In this document: positions 32,206 through 41,348 of the stretch, piece by piece
Layout: each line of letters starts with the position of its first letter
How positions within the stretch are numbered: position 1 is the first letter of the stretch
Assembly (NCBI GenBank): GCA_003343905.1
Contig: QAKI01000057.1
Location: 154,223-218,222 of the forward strand
Source: Subdoligranulum variabile
GTDB taxonomy: Bacteria > Bacillota > Clostridia > Oscillospirales > Ruminococcaceae
DNA: 64,000 nt
Direction of reading: 5' to 3'
Notes under the pieces: generated by a model
Seen by the model: the letters and a program-made list of their open reading frames with translations, nothing else
The model's database searches: none
What the model was told of the DNA's origin: nothing
Made by a program: the position numbers and the translations under genes

Positions 32206-33562
32206 CGTTTCCCTGCTCCTTCCCATATTCGGCCGCCGCCTGCACGAAGCGCGCGGTCATCTGCGGCGCGCCCGCCCAGTAGAGGTGCGCGAAAGACGCA
32301 AACAGCGCGGGCGTGGAGAAGCCGCATTCCCAGCGGCGCGCCCCCACCGGCTTTTCCGCTGTGCAGGCGGTCCCGTTGCAGGTCGAGTCCCAGTAGTGGA
32401 ACTCATGCACCGGCAACCGCTCCCTGGCCCGGAACAGCAGCCCGTCCGCGCGGGCAGTCAGCTCGGCATAGCCGAAGCGCACCAGTTTTTCGGTCCGCAC
32501 GCCCCGCCCCGGCAGCACGCCCGCCATGGGCCAGGCGCGCCCGGCACGGTCCTCCAGCGTTTGGCCAAGATAGAGAAAACCGCCGCATTCCGCCACCGTA
32601 GGCATTTTCTTTTCCACCGCCGCGCGTACCGCCGCGCGCATCGCTTCGTTGCGGGCAAGGGCTTCGGCGTACAGTTCCGGGTAACCGCCCGGCAGGTATA
32701 GCCCGCCGCAGCCCTGCGGCAGGCTGCCGTCGTGCAGGGGGCTGAAAAAGACACCGTCGGCCCCGGCGCAGCGCAGTGCTTCCAGCGTTTCGTCGTAACA
32801 GAAACAGAACGCTTCATCCCGCGCCACAGCGATTTTGGCGCGGACCGGGGACGTTTTTCCCTCGTCCGGCACATGCCGCGCCGGGCGGCGGCAGCGGGCG
32901 GCGATTTCTTCCAGGTCCAGCGTCCGGCAGGCCTGCTGCCCCAAGCGTTCCATGCGTGCCGTCAGGTCCCCGATCTCGGCCGCCGTGTACAGCCCCAGAT
33001 GGCGGCTTTCAAAGCGGGCTTCGGGCATCGGGGGCAGATACCCCAGCACCGGCAGGCCGGTCTCCCGCTCCAGCATGGGGGCCAGCGTGCGGTAAAGCAT
33101 GGGCGAACACTCGTTGAGCAAAATCCCTGCCAGATGGCTGTCCGGCCTAAAATCCCGCAGCCCGCGCACCTGCGCCGCCAGCGTCAGGCTGGCCCCTTTG
33201 GGGCGCAGCACCAGCAGGACCGGCAGGCGCAGCGTGTCCGCCAGGTGCCAGGCGCTGGCGCGGTCGGTAACGCCGCCCAGGCCGTCGTAATACCCCATGA
33301 CCCCTTCGCACACGGCGGCACCATGGCCCGCCGCGTGCCGGGCAAACAGAGCGCGCACCGTCTGTTCCGGGGCAAGGAACAGGTCCAGGTTGCAGCTTGG
33401 CACCCCCAGCACGGCGCGGTGGAACATGGGGTCGATGTAATCCGGCCCGCATTTGAACGCGCAGGGGTCCAGCCCCTTGTATTTGAGCGCCGCCAGCAGC
33501 GCGCAGGTCATGACCGTCTTGCCGCTGCCCGACTGGGGCGCGGCCACCATACACTCAATCAT
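32198..33562 (-). CDS. cbiA: Cobyrinate a,c-diamide synthase
   Basis: Amidates the a and c side chains of cobyrinate with glutamine and ATP. It has 454 residues. The N-terminal ATPase domain starts VAAPQSGSGKTVMTCALLAAL (P-loop at about 8-16) followed by FKCGPDYIDPMFH, a CbiA signature. The C-terminal amidotransferase domain has LYLPGGYPELYAEAL and the nucleophile cysteine in VAECGGFLYLG. The histidine is within the EFHYWDS segment. It overlaps cbiET and cobT by 8 bases on each side. Confidence 0.96.
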   Translation of the reverse strand: MIECMVAAPQSGSGKTVMTCALLAALKYKGLDPCAFKCGPDYIDPMFHRAVLGVPSCNLDLFLAPEQTVRALFARHAAGHGAAVCEGVMGYYDGLGGVTDRASAWHLADTLRLPVLLVLRPKGASLTLAAQVRGLRDFRPDSHLAGILLNECSPMLYRTLAPMLERETGLPVLGYLPPMPEARFESRHLGLYTAAEIGDLTARMERLGQQACRTLDLEEIAARCRRPARHVPDEGKTSPVRAKIAVARDEAFCFCYDETLEALRCAGADGVFFSPLHDGSLPQGCGGLYLPGGYPELYAEALARNEAMRAAVRAAVEKKMPTVAECGGFLYLGQTLEDRAGRAWPMAGVLPGRGVRTEKLVRFGYAELTARADGLLFRARERLPVHEFHYWDSTCNGTACTAEKPVGARRWECGFSTPALFASFAHLYWAGAPQMTARFVQAAAEYGKEQGNDV

Positions 33563-34760
33563 CGCAGTTCGCCGTCACCAGAAAGACCGGGTTCTGCCCC
33601 ATCATCAAGTGCAGGTCCCCGGCCGGGCGGGATGCACTGACGGCCACCTGCACCACCTGCGGCGCAAGGCCGTGTGCCCGGCAGGCCTGCAGGGCAGCTT
33701 CCAGCGTTTCCAGCGCGATGCAGGCGATGCAGAGCCGCGCCTGCGGGTTCCTGCCCAGCGCCGCGGCCAGGATCGGCTCCAACTGCCCCCGGCTGCCGCC
33801 GATGAACACCGCATCCGGGGCCGGGAGCGCCGCAAGCGCCTGGGGCGCGGCACCCGGCACCAGATGCAGGTTCCAGGCGTGGAACTTCTGCCGGTTCTGT
33901 TCCATCAGCGCCAATGCGCCGGGCTCACATTCCACCGCCCAGACCTGCCCGCGGGCCGCGGCAGCGGCCAGTTCCACACTGACGCTGCCTGTACCGGCCC
34001 CCACATCCCACACGGTATCTTCCGGCCGGGGGGCCAGCGCCGCCAGAACGGCGGCCCGCACGAAGCGTTTGGTCATGGGCACGCCTTCGCCGCGGACGAA
34101 CCAGCCGTCCGGCCAGCCCGGCGTGCGCCGGGTGGGAACGGGCGCGGCTTCGGCCAGCAGGACGCAGAGCGGCCCAAAACTGCGCGCCGCCATCTGGGCG
34201 GCCGTCCCGGTCAGGATGGCCTGATCCGGGGCGCTCAGGTTTTCGCCCACCGTGACCGGCAGGTCCCCCAGCCCGGCTTCCACAAGCTGGGCGCACAACT
34301 GCGGCACGCCCAGCCTGCCCCCCGTCAGGAAGAAAGCCGGACGCCCCTGCGTGACTGCCGCCACCGCGTTGCACGCCACCCCGTGGGCCGACACCAGCAC
34401 CCAGTCCTGCCAGGGCCGGTGCAGCGCGGCGGCCAGCAGCTGCACGCTGGAAAGCCCGGGGCAGACCATATATTCGATCCCCGCCTGCTCCAAAAGCGGG
34501 ATCAGGCTGCGGCAGCCGGAATAAAAGCCCGTATCGCCGCTGTAAACGACCGCCGCCTGCTCACACCCGGACTGGCGCAGGGCGTCCAGGATGGCCTGCG
34601 GTTTGGTGGCCGCGTGACGGCAGGGCGCACATGTTGACGGAAGCCCCTGCAACAGGCGCGCGGCCCCCACGATGCACTGTGCCCGGGCCAGCGCGCGCTG
34701 TACCGGGGGCGTGCAGCTATCCGCCGTACCGCCACCTAAAGCCAACAACATCACCTGCAT
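33555..34760 (-). CDS. cbiET: Bifunctional cobalt-precorrin-7 C5-methyltransferase / C15-methyltransferase (decarboxylating)
   Basis: A fusion of CbiE and CbiT, equivalent to CobL, 401 residues. The N-terminal tetrapyrrole methylase (about 1-190) has LALGGGTADS, VVYSGDTGFYSG and CPGLSSVQLLAAAL. The C-terminal class I methyltransferase (about 205-401) has VWDVGAGTGSVSVELA as its SAM-binding motif I. It adds methyls at C5 and C15 and removes the C12 acetate carboxyl. The ATG at 34760 has AGGAGGT about 11 bases upstream; an earlier TTG at 34781 is less likely. Confidence 0.95.
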   Translation of the reverse strand: MQVMLLALGGGTADSCTPPVQRALARAQCIVGAARLLQGLPSTCAPCRHAATKPQAILDALRQSGCEQAAVVYSGDTGFYSGCRSLIPLLEQAGIEYMVCPGLSSVQLLAAALHRPWQDWVLVSAHGVACNAVAAVTQGRPAFFLTGGRLGVPQLCAQLVEAGLGDLPVTVGENLSAPDQAILTGTAAQMAARSFGPLCVLLAEAAPVPTRRTPGWPDGWFVRGEGVPMTKRFVRAAVLAALAPRPEDTVWDVGAGTGSVSVELAAAAARGQVWAVECEPGALALMEQNRQKFHAWNLHLVPGAAPQALAALPAPDAVFIGGSRGQLEPILAAALGRNPQARLCIACIALETLEAALQACRAHGLAPQVVQVAVSASRPAGDLHLMMGQNPVFLVTANCDD

Positions 34761-35497
34761 GATCCGATCCACCTCCTGCAAAATTCCAATACCGACTCAT
34801 AGGGTTCCCCATCCTCCGCCGGGCGGCATAGCACCACCAGCCGGGCGCCGCAGCAACGGGCCGCGGCCTGCTTTTCGGCAAAGCCGCCGGGCGCGCCGCC
34901 GTCTTTTGTCACCAGATAGCGGATGGAGAACTGCCGCATCAGCGCCACGTTGAGTTCCTGACTGAACGGCCCCTGCATGGCGATGATGTGCCCCGGCTCG
35001 ATCCCGGCCGCACGGCAGGCCAGCAGGCTGGCTTCCACCGGCAGGACGCGGGCAAACAATCGCTGCGCGCCCAGCGGGGCGAAGGCGGCCAGCTCTTTGG
35101 CGCCGGTGGTGAGCAGGATATTCCCCTGCGTATGCTGCAAAAGCTGCACCGCCTGCGCGGCGCTGTCCGCCCGCATACAGTCCGGCGGCAGCGGGCTGGC
35201 GGGGCGCAGCAGGCGGCGGTAGACCGCCCCCGCCTGCCGGGCCGCGCGCCGGATGTTGGCGGTGGCCTGCACGGCATAGGGGTGGGTCGCATCGATACAC
35301 AGGGTATCGGCACCCAGCAACTGCGTCATCTGCGCTTCTTCCATGCGTCCAGCGCGGACCTCCACGCCGGGGACCCGCCCCTGGTCGGTCCTGCCGTAAT
35401 CGGTCGCCACACAGACCGTCACCGGCACGCCCAGCGCCGCCAGCGCGCGGGAGAGTTTTTTCCCCTCCGTGGTGCCGGAAAAGATCACCACTTTCAT
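34751..35497 (-). CDS. cbiJ: Cobalt-precorrin-6A reductase
   Basis: Reduces precorrin-6A with NAD(P)H. It has 248 residues. The nucleotide-binding start is IFSGTTEGKKLSRAL, with the typical DATHPYAVQATANIRRAA, LLTTGAKELAAFAP and ARVLPVEASLLAC segments of CbiJ/CobK. The end GPFSQELNVALM and LVTKDGGAPGGFAEK are also diagnostic. It is linked to cbiH by an ATGA overlap. The frame open upstream of 35497 lies antiparallel in cbiH and is not coding. Confidence 0.94.
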   Translation of the reverse strand: MKVVIFSGTTEGKKLSRALAALGVPVTVCVATDYGRTDQGRVPGVEVRAGRMEEAQMTQLLGADTLCIDATHPYAVQATANIRRAARQAGAVYRRLLRPASPLPPDCMRADSAAQAVQLLQHTQGNILLTTGAKELAAFAPLGAQRLFARVLPVEASLLACRAAGIEPGHIIAMQGPFSQELNVALMRQFSIRYLVTKDGGAPGGFAEKQAAARCCGARLVVLCRPAEDGEPYESVLEFCRRWIGSCR

Positions 35498-36231
35498 CGG
35501 GCCGCATACCCCCGCGGCGTGATCAGGCGCTCCCCCTGCCGCACCGTGGTGCTGCTGCCCACAAAGACCGTCGTGAACATATCCGCCGGGGCGATTCCCA
35601 GTTCTGCCAGCGTATAATGGCGGACTTCCTGACCGGGGCGCGCAATGCTGCGCACGGTCGCGCAGGGGGTCTGCGGCGCTTTGCCCGCCTGCAGCAGCAG
35701 TTCCACCGCCCGCTGCAGGTGCCCGGTGCGGCGGTGCGAAGCCGGGTTGTACAGGCACAGGGCAAAATCCCCCTCTGCCGCGCAGCGCAGCCGCTTTTCG
35801 ATGAGCGGCCACGGCGTCAGCAGGTCGGAAAGGGAGATACAGCAGAAATCATGCCCCAGCGGCGCGCCCAGCACCGCCGCCCCGGCCAGCGCAGCCGTGA
35901 CGCCGGGGACGACCTCGATGCCTACCTGCGGGTACTGCGCGGCCAATTCCAGCAGCGGGGACGCCATGCCATACACCCCGGCGTCCCCGCTGCACACCAT
36001 CGCTACCGTGCGGCCGGCGTCCGCCGTTTGCAGCGCCCACCGGCAGCGTTCCATCTCCCCGCGCATGGGGGTCGTATATACTTCTTTGTCCGGGTACAGG
36101 TCCCGCACAAGGTCCACATAGACCGTATAACCGCAGAGCACCTCCGCCTTTTCCAGCGCAGCCCGCGCCTGCCCGGTCATCAGGGCCGGGTCACCGGGGC
36201 CCAGTCCCACCACATACAGTTCACCCTTCAT
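35494..36231 (-). CDS. cbiH: Precorrin-3B C17-methyltransferase (cobalt-factor III methyltransferase)
   Basis: Methylates C17 and promotes ring contraction. It has 245 residues. A tetrapyrrole methylase with the opening YVVGLGPGDPALMTGQA, the segment MVCSGDAGVYGMASPLLEL, VVPGVTAALAGAAVLGAPLGHDF and SLSDLLTPW, which is characteristic of CobJ/CbiH. It has neither a fused CbiG nor a C-terminal ferredoxin-like extension, as some Clostridia do. It overlaps cbiG by 11 bases. Confidence 0.95.
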   Translation of the reverse strand: MKGELYVVGLGPGDPALMTGQARAALEKAEVLCGYTVYVDLVRDLYPDKEVYTTPMRGEMERCRWALQTADAGRTVAMVCSGDAGVYGMASPLLELAAQYPQVGIEVVPGVTAALAGAAVLGAPLGHDFCCISLSDLLTPWPLIEKRLRCAAEGDFALCLYNPASHRRTGHLQRAVELLLQAGKAPQTPCATVRSIARPGQEVRHYTLAELGIAPADMFTTVFVGSSTTVRQGERLITPRGYAAR

Positions 36232-37207
36232 CCTGCCACCTCCAGTTCAGTTCAAACGGCCTGCACGATACCGCCATCGTCACGCCCTGCCCCGCCGTTT
36301 TGCGGCGCAGCAGAGTGGGGCCGCCGGCCAATACCGCGGCCCGCTCGCATACATTGTCCACCCCTGTGGTCTGCGCCACGAACGGCGAGGACGCAAATGT
36401 TCCTTCCGCCTGCGCCAGCTGCGCCGCGGAATAGAACTGCGGCGTCCACCCGTGGCGGCTGCAAAAGGCGAGAAGCCCCGCTTCCTCACGCTTGAGGTCG
36501 ATGCTGGCGGTCGCGCAGACGGCCTGTTCCGGGATCTGCAACGCGGCAAAAGCGGCTTCCAATGTTTCCGCCGCCGTGCCTTTGCGGCACCCCAGCCCCA
36601 GCGCCAGGACCCGCGGCGCCAGCCATAACACATCTTCCGGCTGCGGCGCGAAGCCCAGATAAACGTCATACGGCCCCTGTTCAACGGGCTGCACCCGTTC
36701 GGGCGGTTCGCCCGCAATGGGAAATTCCGACCGCACGCGGACCGTCCGCCCGGCCAGTATGGCCGCGGACACGCGCCGGATCTGCCCGGCGTGCAGCACC
36801 GCGCACCCCTGGCAGCGGGCCCATTCATCCACCGCGAACAGACCGTTCGCATCGGTGGCCGTCGTCAGGACCGGCACCGCCCCGCACAGCGCGGCCACCC
36901 GGCGCGCCAGCGCGTTGGCACCGCCCAGATGGCCCGAAAGGACCGGCACCGCAAAGTGGGCGCACTCGTCCACCACCACCACGGCGGGGTCGGTGGTCTT
37001 GCTGTGCACGAACGGCGCAATGGCGCGCACGGCGATGCCCACCGCGCCCACATAGAGCAGCGCGTCCTCCTGCGGGAAGTGCAGGCCCGTCCACTGGTGC
37101 AGGCTGTGCGGCTGGCCGCAGCGTTCCGCCGCGCCGCCCAGCGCCGCCGCCAGCCGCCGGGCCAGCGCCATCCCTTTATCGGTGAATGCAAGGCACGCGA
37201 TCTTCAT
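36221..37207 (-). CDS. cbiG: Cobalt-precorrin-5A hydrolase
   Basis: Opens the delta-lactone of precorrin-5A and releases acetaldehyde, a step specific to the anaerobic route. It has 328 residues. The N-terminal domain has FPQEDALLYVGAVGIAVRAIAP, and DPAVVVVDECAHFAVPVLSGHLGGANALAR is the strongest CbiG signature. The C-terminal CobE/CbiG domain has LGLGCRKGTAAETLEAAF and ASIDLKREEAGLLAFC. It overlaps cbiF by ATGA. Confidence 0.96.
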   Translation of the reverse strand: MKIACLAFTDKGMALARRLAAALGGAAERCGQPHSLHQWTGLHFPQEDALLYVGAVGIAVRAIAPFVHSKTTDPAVVVVDECAHFAVPVLSGHLGGANALARRVAALCGAVPVLTTATDANGLFAVDEWARCQGCAVLHAGQIRRVSAAILAGRTVRVRSEFPIAGEPPERVQPVEQGPYDVYLGFAPQPEDVLWLAPRVLALGLGCRKGTAAETLEAAFAALQIPEQAVCATASIDLKREEAGLLAFCSRHGWTPQFYSAAQLAQAEGTFASSPFVAQTTGVDNVCERAAVLAGGPTLLRRKTAGQGVTMAVSCRPFELNWRWQDEG

Positions 37208-37965
37208 TCCGTCGTTCCTTTTCGGTACCCGGTGGTGAACGCCGGGTCATAGAGTTTGCTGCGTTCATAGCCGGTGCCGTTCAAAAAGTCCCCCACCAGC
37301 ACCAGCGCCGTGCGGCGGATGCCGTGTTCCGCGCCGCACTGGGCAAGACGCCCCAGCGGGCAGCGCACGACCTTTTCTTCCGGCCAGGTCGCCTTATAGA
37401 CCAGCGCCGCGGGGGTCGCTTCGGTATACCCCCCCTGCAGTAGCGCCCGCTGCACCTCCGGCAGCATACCGGCGGACAGGAAGATGACCATGCTGGCGCC
37501 GTGGGCGGCCAGGTCCGCCAATGCTTCTTTGGGCGGCACCGGGGTGCGCCCCGCCAGCCGCGTGATGATGACGGTCTGGCTGACGCCCGGCAGCGTATAT
37601 TCAGCCCCCAGCGCGGCGGCTGCCCCGCAGAAGCTGGAAACGCCGGGCGTATCGTCATAGGCGATGCGCCGCTGTTCCAGTTGGCCCATCTGTTCCCGGA
37701 TCGCGCCGTAGATGCTGGCGTCCCCCGTATGCAGGCGCACGGTCTCGCCGCCGCGCCGTTCCTGCTCCTCGATGACGGCCAGCACCTGTTCCAGCGTCAT
37801 CTCGGCGCTGTTGTACACGGCGCAGCCGTCTTTTGCCAGCGCCAGCAGCGCCGGGTTCACCAGACTGCCCGCATAGATGATGCAGTCCGCACGGCGCAGC
37901 AGTTCAGCCCCGCGCACGGTGATCAGGTCCGGCGCGCCGGGCCCTGCCCCCACAAAGTGTACCAT
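37204..37965 (-). CDS. cbiF: Precorrin-4 C11-methyltransferase
   Basis: Methylates C11 of (cobalt-)precorrin-4. It has 253 residues. The methylase core has FVGAGPGAPDLITVRG, the segment VRLHTGDASIYGAIREQM and GVSSFCGAAAALGAEYTLPGVSQTVI. The family-specific end is LYDPAFTTGYRKG. It has a good AAGGAG ribosome site and starts 5 bases after the cbiL stop codon region. Also called cobM. Confidence 0.95.
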   Translation of the reverse strand: MVHFVGAGPGAPDLITVRGAELLRRADCIIYAGSLVNPALLALAKDGCAVYNSAEMTLEQVLAVIEEQERRGGETVRLHTGDASIYGAIREQMGQLEQRRIAYDDTPGVSSFCGAAAALGAEYTLPGVSQTVIITRLAGRTPVPPKEALADLAAHGASMVIFLSAGMLPEVQRALLQGGYTEATPAALVYKATWPEEKVVRCPLGRLAQCGAEHGIRRTALVLVGDFLNGTGYERSKLYDPAFTTGYRKGTTE

Positions 37966-37969
37966 GGTT

Positions 37970-38674
37970 TCACTCCTTTATCAGGATCGTGGCAAAATAC
38001 CCGGCCGGGCGCTGCGGGTCATAGACGGAAAGATCCGGCCAGACCTCTTCCCCCGGCAGGCCGCAGTTGCAGACCATTGCACTGTCCGCCAATTTGCCAT
38101 GGGCGGCCAGCGCCGCCAAAGTCTGCGGCAGTTGGCTGCCGGTCTTCATCAGGACTTTGCTGCCGGGGCGGTCCAGCACGTCTTCCACTGCGCCGCCGGG
38201 CGCTATCGTAAGCGGTTTGTACATGCCCGCCGTAAGCGGCCGGTCAAGCCGCGCGGCCGCCGCGCAAAAGCTGGGTACCCCCGGCAGCATGACGGTACGG
38301 TAGCCTTCGCCCTGCAAAATATCCTGCAGATATCCGAAGGTCGCATAGACCGACACATCCCCCAGGTTCAGCAGCGCCACATCCCGTCCCGCGTCCAGGT
38401 GGACGCGCAGCGCCGCGGCCGCCGCCATGTGGGAAGCGCGCACAACCGCCGGGTCCCAGCTCATCGAGAACGCAAGTTCCACCACTTCTTTGCCCGACAG
38501 GTCCACCGCGCCCCTGGCGATCTCCAGCGCCAGCATCCGGCCGCTGCGGGTCCGGGGCGCGGCGACGACCGGGCAGGCTTCGATCCGGCGGACCGCCTGC
38601 AGCGTCATCAGTTCCGGGTCGCCCGGCCCCACGCTGACGCCGTACAGCGTCCCGCGCTGTTTGTATTCTACCAT
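37970..38674 (-). CDS. cbiL: Cobalt-factor II / precorrin-2 C20-methyltransferase
   Basis: Methylates C20, the first peripheral methylation after cobalt insertion in the anaerobic route. It has 234 residues. The opening LYGVSVGPGDPELMTLQAVR is a CobI/CbiL hallmark, followed by the AAPRTRSG, LNLGDVSVYATFGYLQDIL and LPGVPSFCAAAARL segments. The ATG at 38674 has AGGAGA upstream; the long frame beyond it lies antisense within cbiD. Overlap with cbiD is 7 bases. Confidence 0.95.
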   Translation of the reverse strand: MVEYKQRGTLYGVSVGPGDPELMTLQAVRRIEACPVVAAPRTRSGRMLALEIARGAVDLSGKEVVELAFSMSWDPAVVRASHMAAAAALRVHLDAGRDVALLNLGDVSVYATFGYLQDILQGEGYRTVMLPGVPSFCAAAARLDRPLTAGMYKPLTIAPGGAVEDVLDRPGSKVLMKTGSQLPQTLAALAAHGKLADSAMVCNCGLPGEEVWPDLSVYDPQRPAGYFATILIKE

Positions 38675-39795
38675 GATCGCAACATCTCCTTTGCCGGCTG
38701 TGTCATCCCCAGCAGGCCGAACTGATTGGAAAAAAGCACCGCCCCGATGCGCAAAGCCCCCGCCGCGCGGTGTTCCAGATGGCGCTGGATCGCCCCCAGC
38801 AGAGAAGCCAGCACCGCTTCCCGCAGGTGCGCGCGGTCCAGGATCTCGATGCAGGCGTCGCAGGTGGCGGCCTGCATCAACGCCCGGCATACGGCCTGAT
38901 CCGCCCCGCAGAGGGCGGCATGGGCGCAGAACAGTTCCATGCGGCAGTCCGCATAGCGGGAATGGGTGTTCATGACGCCGCCCGCCACCTTGACCAGCTT
39001 CCCGATATGGCCCACCAGCACCAGCTGCCGGATGCCTTCCACCGCGGCGCAGTCCAGCGCCTCCCCCAGAAAATTCGAGCATTTGACCACCGGCACCCCA
39101 CGGGCGTCCCAGCCCTGGGCATGCAGGAAATCCGTGCCGTAATTGCCGGGGGTCAGCAGCAGGCGGGCGTCCCGCGCCGCGCACTGGCGGATCTCCAGTT
39201 CGATCGTGTCCACGATGGCCTGTTCGCTCATGGGTTCCACGATGCCCGACGTGCCGAGGATCGAAAGCCCGCCTTCCACCCCCAGATTCGGGTTGAAGGT
39301 CCGGCGCGCGGCTTCGGCGCCGCCCTCGATGCTGATGACGACCCGCAACCCGCCGGTATATCCGGCGCTTTGGCAGACGGCTTCCGCCTGCTGGCGGATC
39401 ATCTGCCGGGGCACGCGGTTGATGGCCGCGGCCCCCACCGGCTGATCCAATCCGGGGCGCGTCACACGCCCCACGCCGGGGCCGCCTTCGATCACGATGC
39501 CCGGCGTTTCGGTTTTGGATACCGCTGCCGTGACCGGCAGCCCGTCGGTCACATCCGCATCGTCGCCGGCGTCCTTGCGCACGCTGCAAAACGCTTCGCC
39601 GCCCTGCCTGCGGCAGTTTTCGGGCCGTACCGATACTTCCCAGCCTTTGGGCGTCATCAGCGTCAGGACCGCGGGGGCCGTGCTTTCCAGCAGCAGGCGC
39701 GCCGCGCCCTGCGCCGCCAGCGCCGCGCAGGTCCCGGTGGTATAGCCGCAGCGCAGGCGCTTCTGCCCGCTGCGGATGGAATGTTCAAAGGGCAT
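38668..39795 (-). CDS. cbiD: Cobalt-precorrin-5B C1-methyltransferase
   Basis: Methylates C1 in the anaerobic pathway. It has 375 residues. It begins with the CbiD signature RCGYTTGTCAALAAQGAARLL and contains DDADVTDGLPVTAAV, GPGVGRVTRPGL, NPNLGVEGGLSILGTSGIVEPMSE, LTPGNYGTDF and LVGHIGKLVKVAGGVMNTHSR. All are highly conserved in CbiD. It is a marker of the oxygen-independent (early cobalt insertion) route. Confidence 0.97.
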   Translation of the reverse strand: MPFEHSIRSGQKRLRCGYTTGTCAALAAQGAARLLLESTAPAVLTLMTPKGWEVSVRPENCRRQGGEAFCSVRKDAGDDADVTDGLPVTAAVSKTETPGIVIEGGPGVGRVTRPGLDQPVGAAAINRVPRQMIRQQAEAVCQSAGYTGGLRVVISIEGGAEAARRTFNPNLGVEGGLSILGTSGIVEPMSEQAIVDTIELEIRQCAARDARLLLTPGNYGTDFLHAQGWDARGVPVVKCSNFLGEALDCAAVEGIRQLVLVGHIGKLVKVAGGVMNTHSRYADCRMELFCAHAALCGADQAVCRALMQAATCDACIEILDRAHLREAVLASLLGAIQRHLEHRAAGALRIGAVLFSNQFGLLGMTQPAKEMLRSW

Positions 39796-39801
39796 GGTGC
39801 T

Positions 39802-40569
39802 TCACCCCAGCATCCGATCCAGTTTTTCCCGGTACAACTGCTGGAACCGCGGCTGGCGGCCCAGGCCCTGCAAGGTGCAGCGCACCGAAAGGCCCGCCGC
39901 CTGCAACTGCTGCTTCCAACTGTCCGGGTCGTCCCCCGCCATATCATGGCAGGCATGGTCCCCCGCCACCAGCAGCAGCGGGGCTAAATGCACGCTTTTA
40001 TACCCGCCTGCGCGCAGTCCGGGCAAAATTTCGGCCAGCGAGGGCCAGCCTTCGACGGTAGCGACGAACACATCGTCCCGGCCCTGTAAAGCAAAAGCAC
40101 TTTGCAGGGCCGGATAGACCACCCCGGCAAAATGGTCGGTGCCGTGGCCCATCAGGACCAGGGCTTCGCCGGGGGTGCGGGGCCAGATCCCGGCCACGGC
40201 CTGCGCCACAGCCTGAAGATCCTGCGTGCCGGCCAGCAGCGGTTCGCCCAGCAGCAGGCGGGCAAAGCGGGACTGGTATTCAGCCGTTTCCGCCTTAATT
40301 TTATCGTATTCATACCCGCAGAGCAAGTGCGTCGGCTGGACGCAGACATCCTCGAACCCGCGCTGGGCCAGCATTTCCAGCACTTCCGCCAGACTTTGCG
40401 CGGTAACGCCTCGCGCCTGCAGACGGCGGCGGATGATGGAACTGGTATAGGCGCGGAAAAACGCGCGGCCGGGTGCGGCGTCCCGCAGGGCGGTTTCGAC
40501 CGCTTCCAGGTCGGCGCGGCCGTTTTCTACCAATGTGCCGAAGCTGACGCAAACCAAAGCCTGTTTCAT
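39802..40569 (-). CDS. cbiK: Sirohydrochlorin cobaltochelatase
   Basis: Inserts cobalt into sirohydrochlorin, committing it to cobalamin. It has 255 residues, the class II CbiK length. It starts ALVCVSFGTLVENG and has the conserved THLLCGYEYDK. The metal/catalytic histidines are visible at His142 (VLMGHGTDH) and His205 (VAGDHACHDMAGDD), in positions equal to His145 and His207 of Salmonella CbiK. No signal peptide is present, so it is cytoplasmic. Its start overlaps the upstream ABC ATPase stop. Confidence 0.95.
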   Translation of the reverse strand: MKQALVCVSFGTLVENGRADLEAVETALRDAAPGRAFFRAYTSSIIRRRLQARGVTAQSLAEVLEMLAQRGFEDVCVQPTHLLCGYEYDKIKAETAEYQSRFARLLLGEPLLAGTQDLQAVAQAVAGIWPRTPGEALVLMGHGTDHFAGVVYPALQSAFALQGRDDVFVATVEGWPSLAEILPGLRAGGYKSVHLAPLLLVAGDHACHDMAGDDPDSWKQQLQAAGLSVRCTLQGLGRQPRFQQLYREKLDRMLG

Positions 40570-41348
40570 GATCCTTTCTCCTTTTCTAGGGGGCGGTACA
40601 GGATATACGGCCGCCCGTCCTCATCCTCGCCTACCCGCGCCTGCACGCCGTAGACATCTTGAAAAAACGCCGGGGTCAGCACTTCCCGCGGCGTGCCGCT
40701 GCACACAAGGCGGCCGTTTTGCAGCGCAAACAGCCGGTCACAGTAGACCGCCGCCAGATTCAGGTCGTGGACCGCCAGCAGCACCGTGCGATTCAGATGG
40801 CGCAGCAGTTCCATCATCTGGAGCTGGTACTGGATGTCCAGATGGTTGGTGGGTTCGTCCAGGATCAGGCAGGGCGTCTGCTGGGCCAGTGCGCGCGCCA
40901 GCACCACCCGCTGCTGTTCCCCGCCGGAAAGGGTGGAAAAGACCCGTTCCTCCTGCCCGGCCATGCCTACCGCTTCCAGCGATTCGCGGGCGATGCGGTG
41001 GTCTTCGGCGCTGTCGGGTTCCAGCGCGCGCTTGTGCGGGGTGCGCCCCATCAGCACCATCTCCCGCACGGTCAGCGGGAACCCGTAAGCCTGATGCTGG
41101 GCCACCACCGCCACGCGCCGGGCGCTCTGGCGCACGGTATAGCGCCGCAGGTCTTTGCCGTCCAGCAGCACCGCGCCGCAAGTGGGGCGCAGCGCCCGGT
41201 AGATGCAGCGCAGAAGGGTGCTTTTTCCGCTGCCGTTGGGGCCAATGATCCCCACCATCTGCCCGGATTCCACCGTCAGGTCGATATGGGAAAGGATCGT
41301 CCGCGCCCCGATCTGCATGGTAAGGTCACGGGTCTGCCAGCGCACCAT
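40566..41348 (-). CDS. ABC transporter ATP-binding protein, corrinoid/siderophore importer
   Basis: A 260-residue ATPase. Walker A GPNGSGKSTLLR is at about residues 36-47, the signature LSGGEQQRVVLARALAQQ is at about 138, and Walker B is CLILDEPTNHLD with the H-loop in LAVHDLNL. It is the third member of the promoter-proximal transporter (substrate-binding protein, permease, ATPase). As the set is directly behind a cobalamin riboswitch, corrinoid uptake is the most likely function (BtuD-like). It shares one base with the permease stop codon. Confidence 0.9.
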   Translation of the reverse strand: MVRWQTRDLTMQIGARTILSHIDLTVESGQMVGIIGPNGSGKSTLLRCIYRALRPTCGAVLLDGKDLRRYTVRQSARRVAVVAQHQAYGFPLTVREMVLMGRTPHKRALEPDSAEDHRIARESLEAVGMAGQEERVFSTLSGGEQQRVVLARALAQQTPCLILDEPTNHLDIQYQLQMMELLRHLNRTVLLAVHDLNLAAVYCDRLFALQNGRLVCSGTPREVLTPAFFQDVYGVQARVGEDEDGRPYILYRPLEKEKGS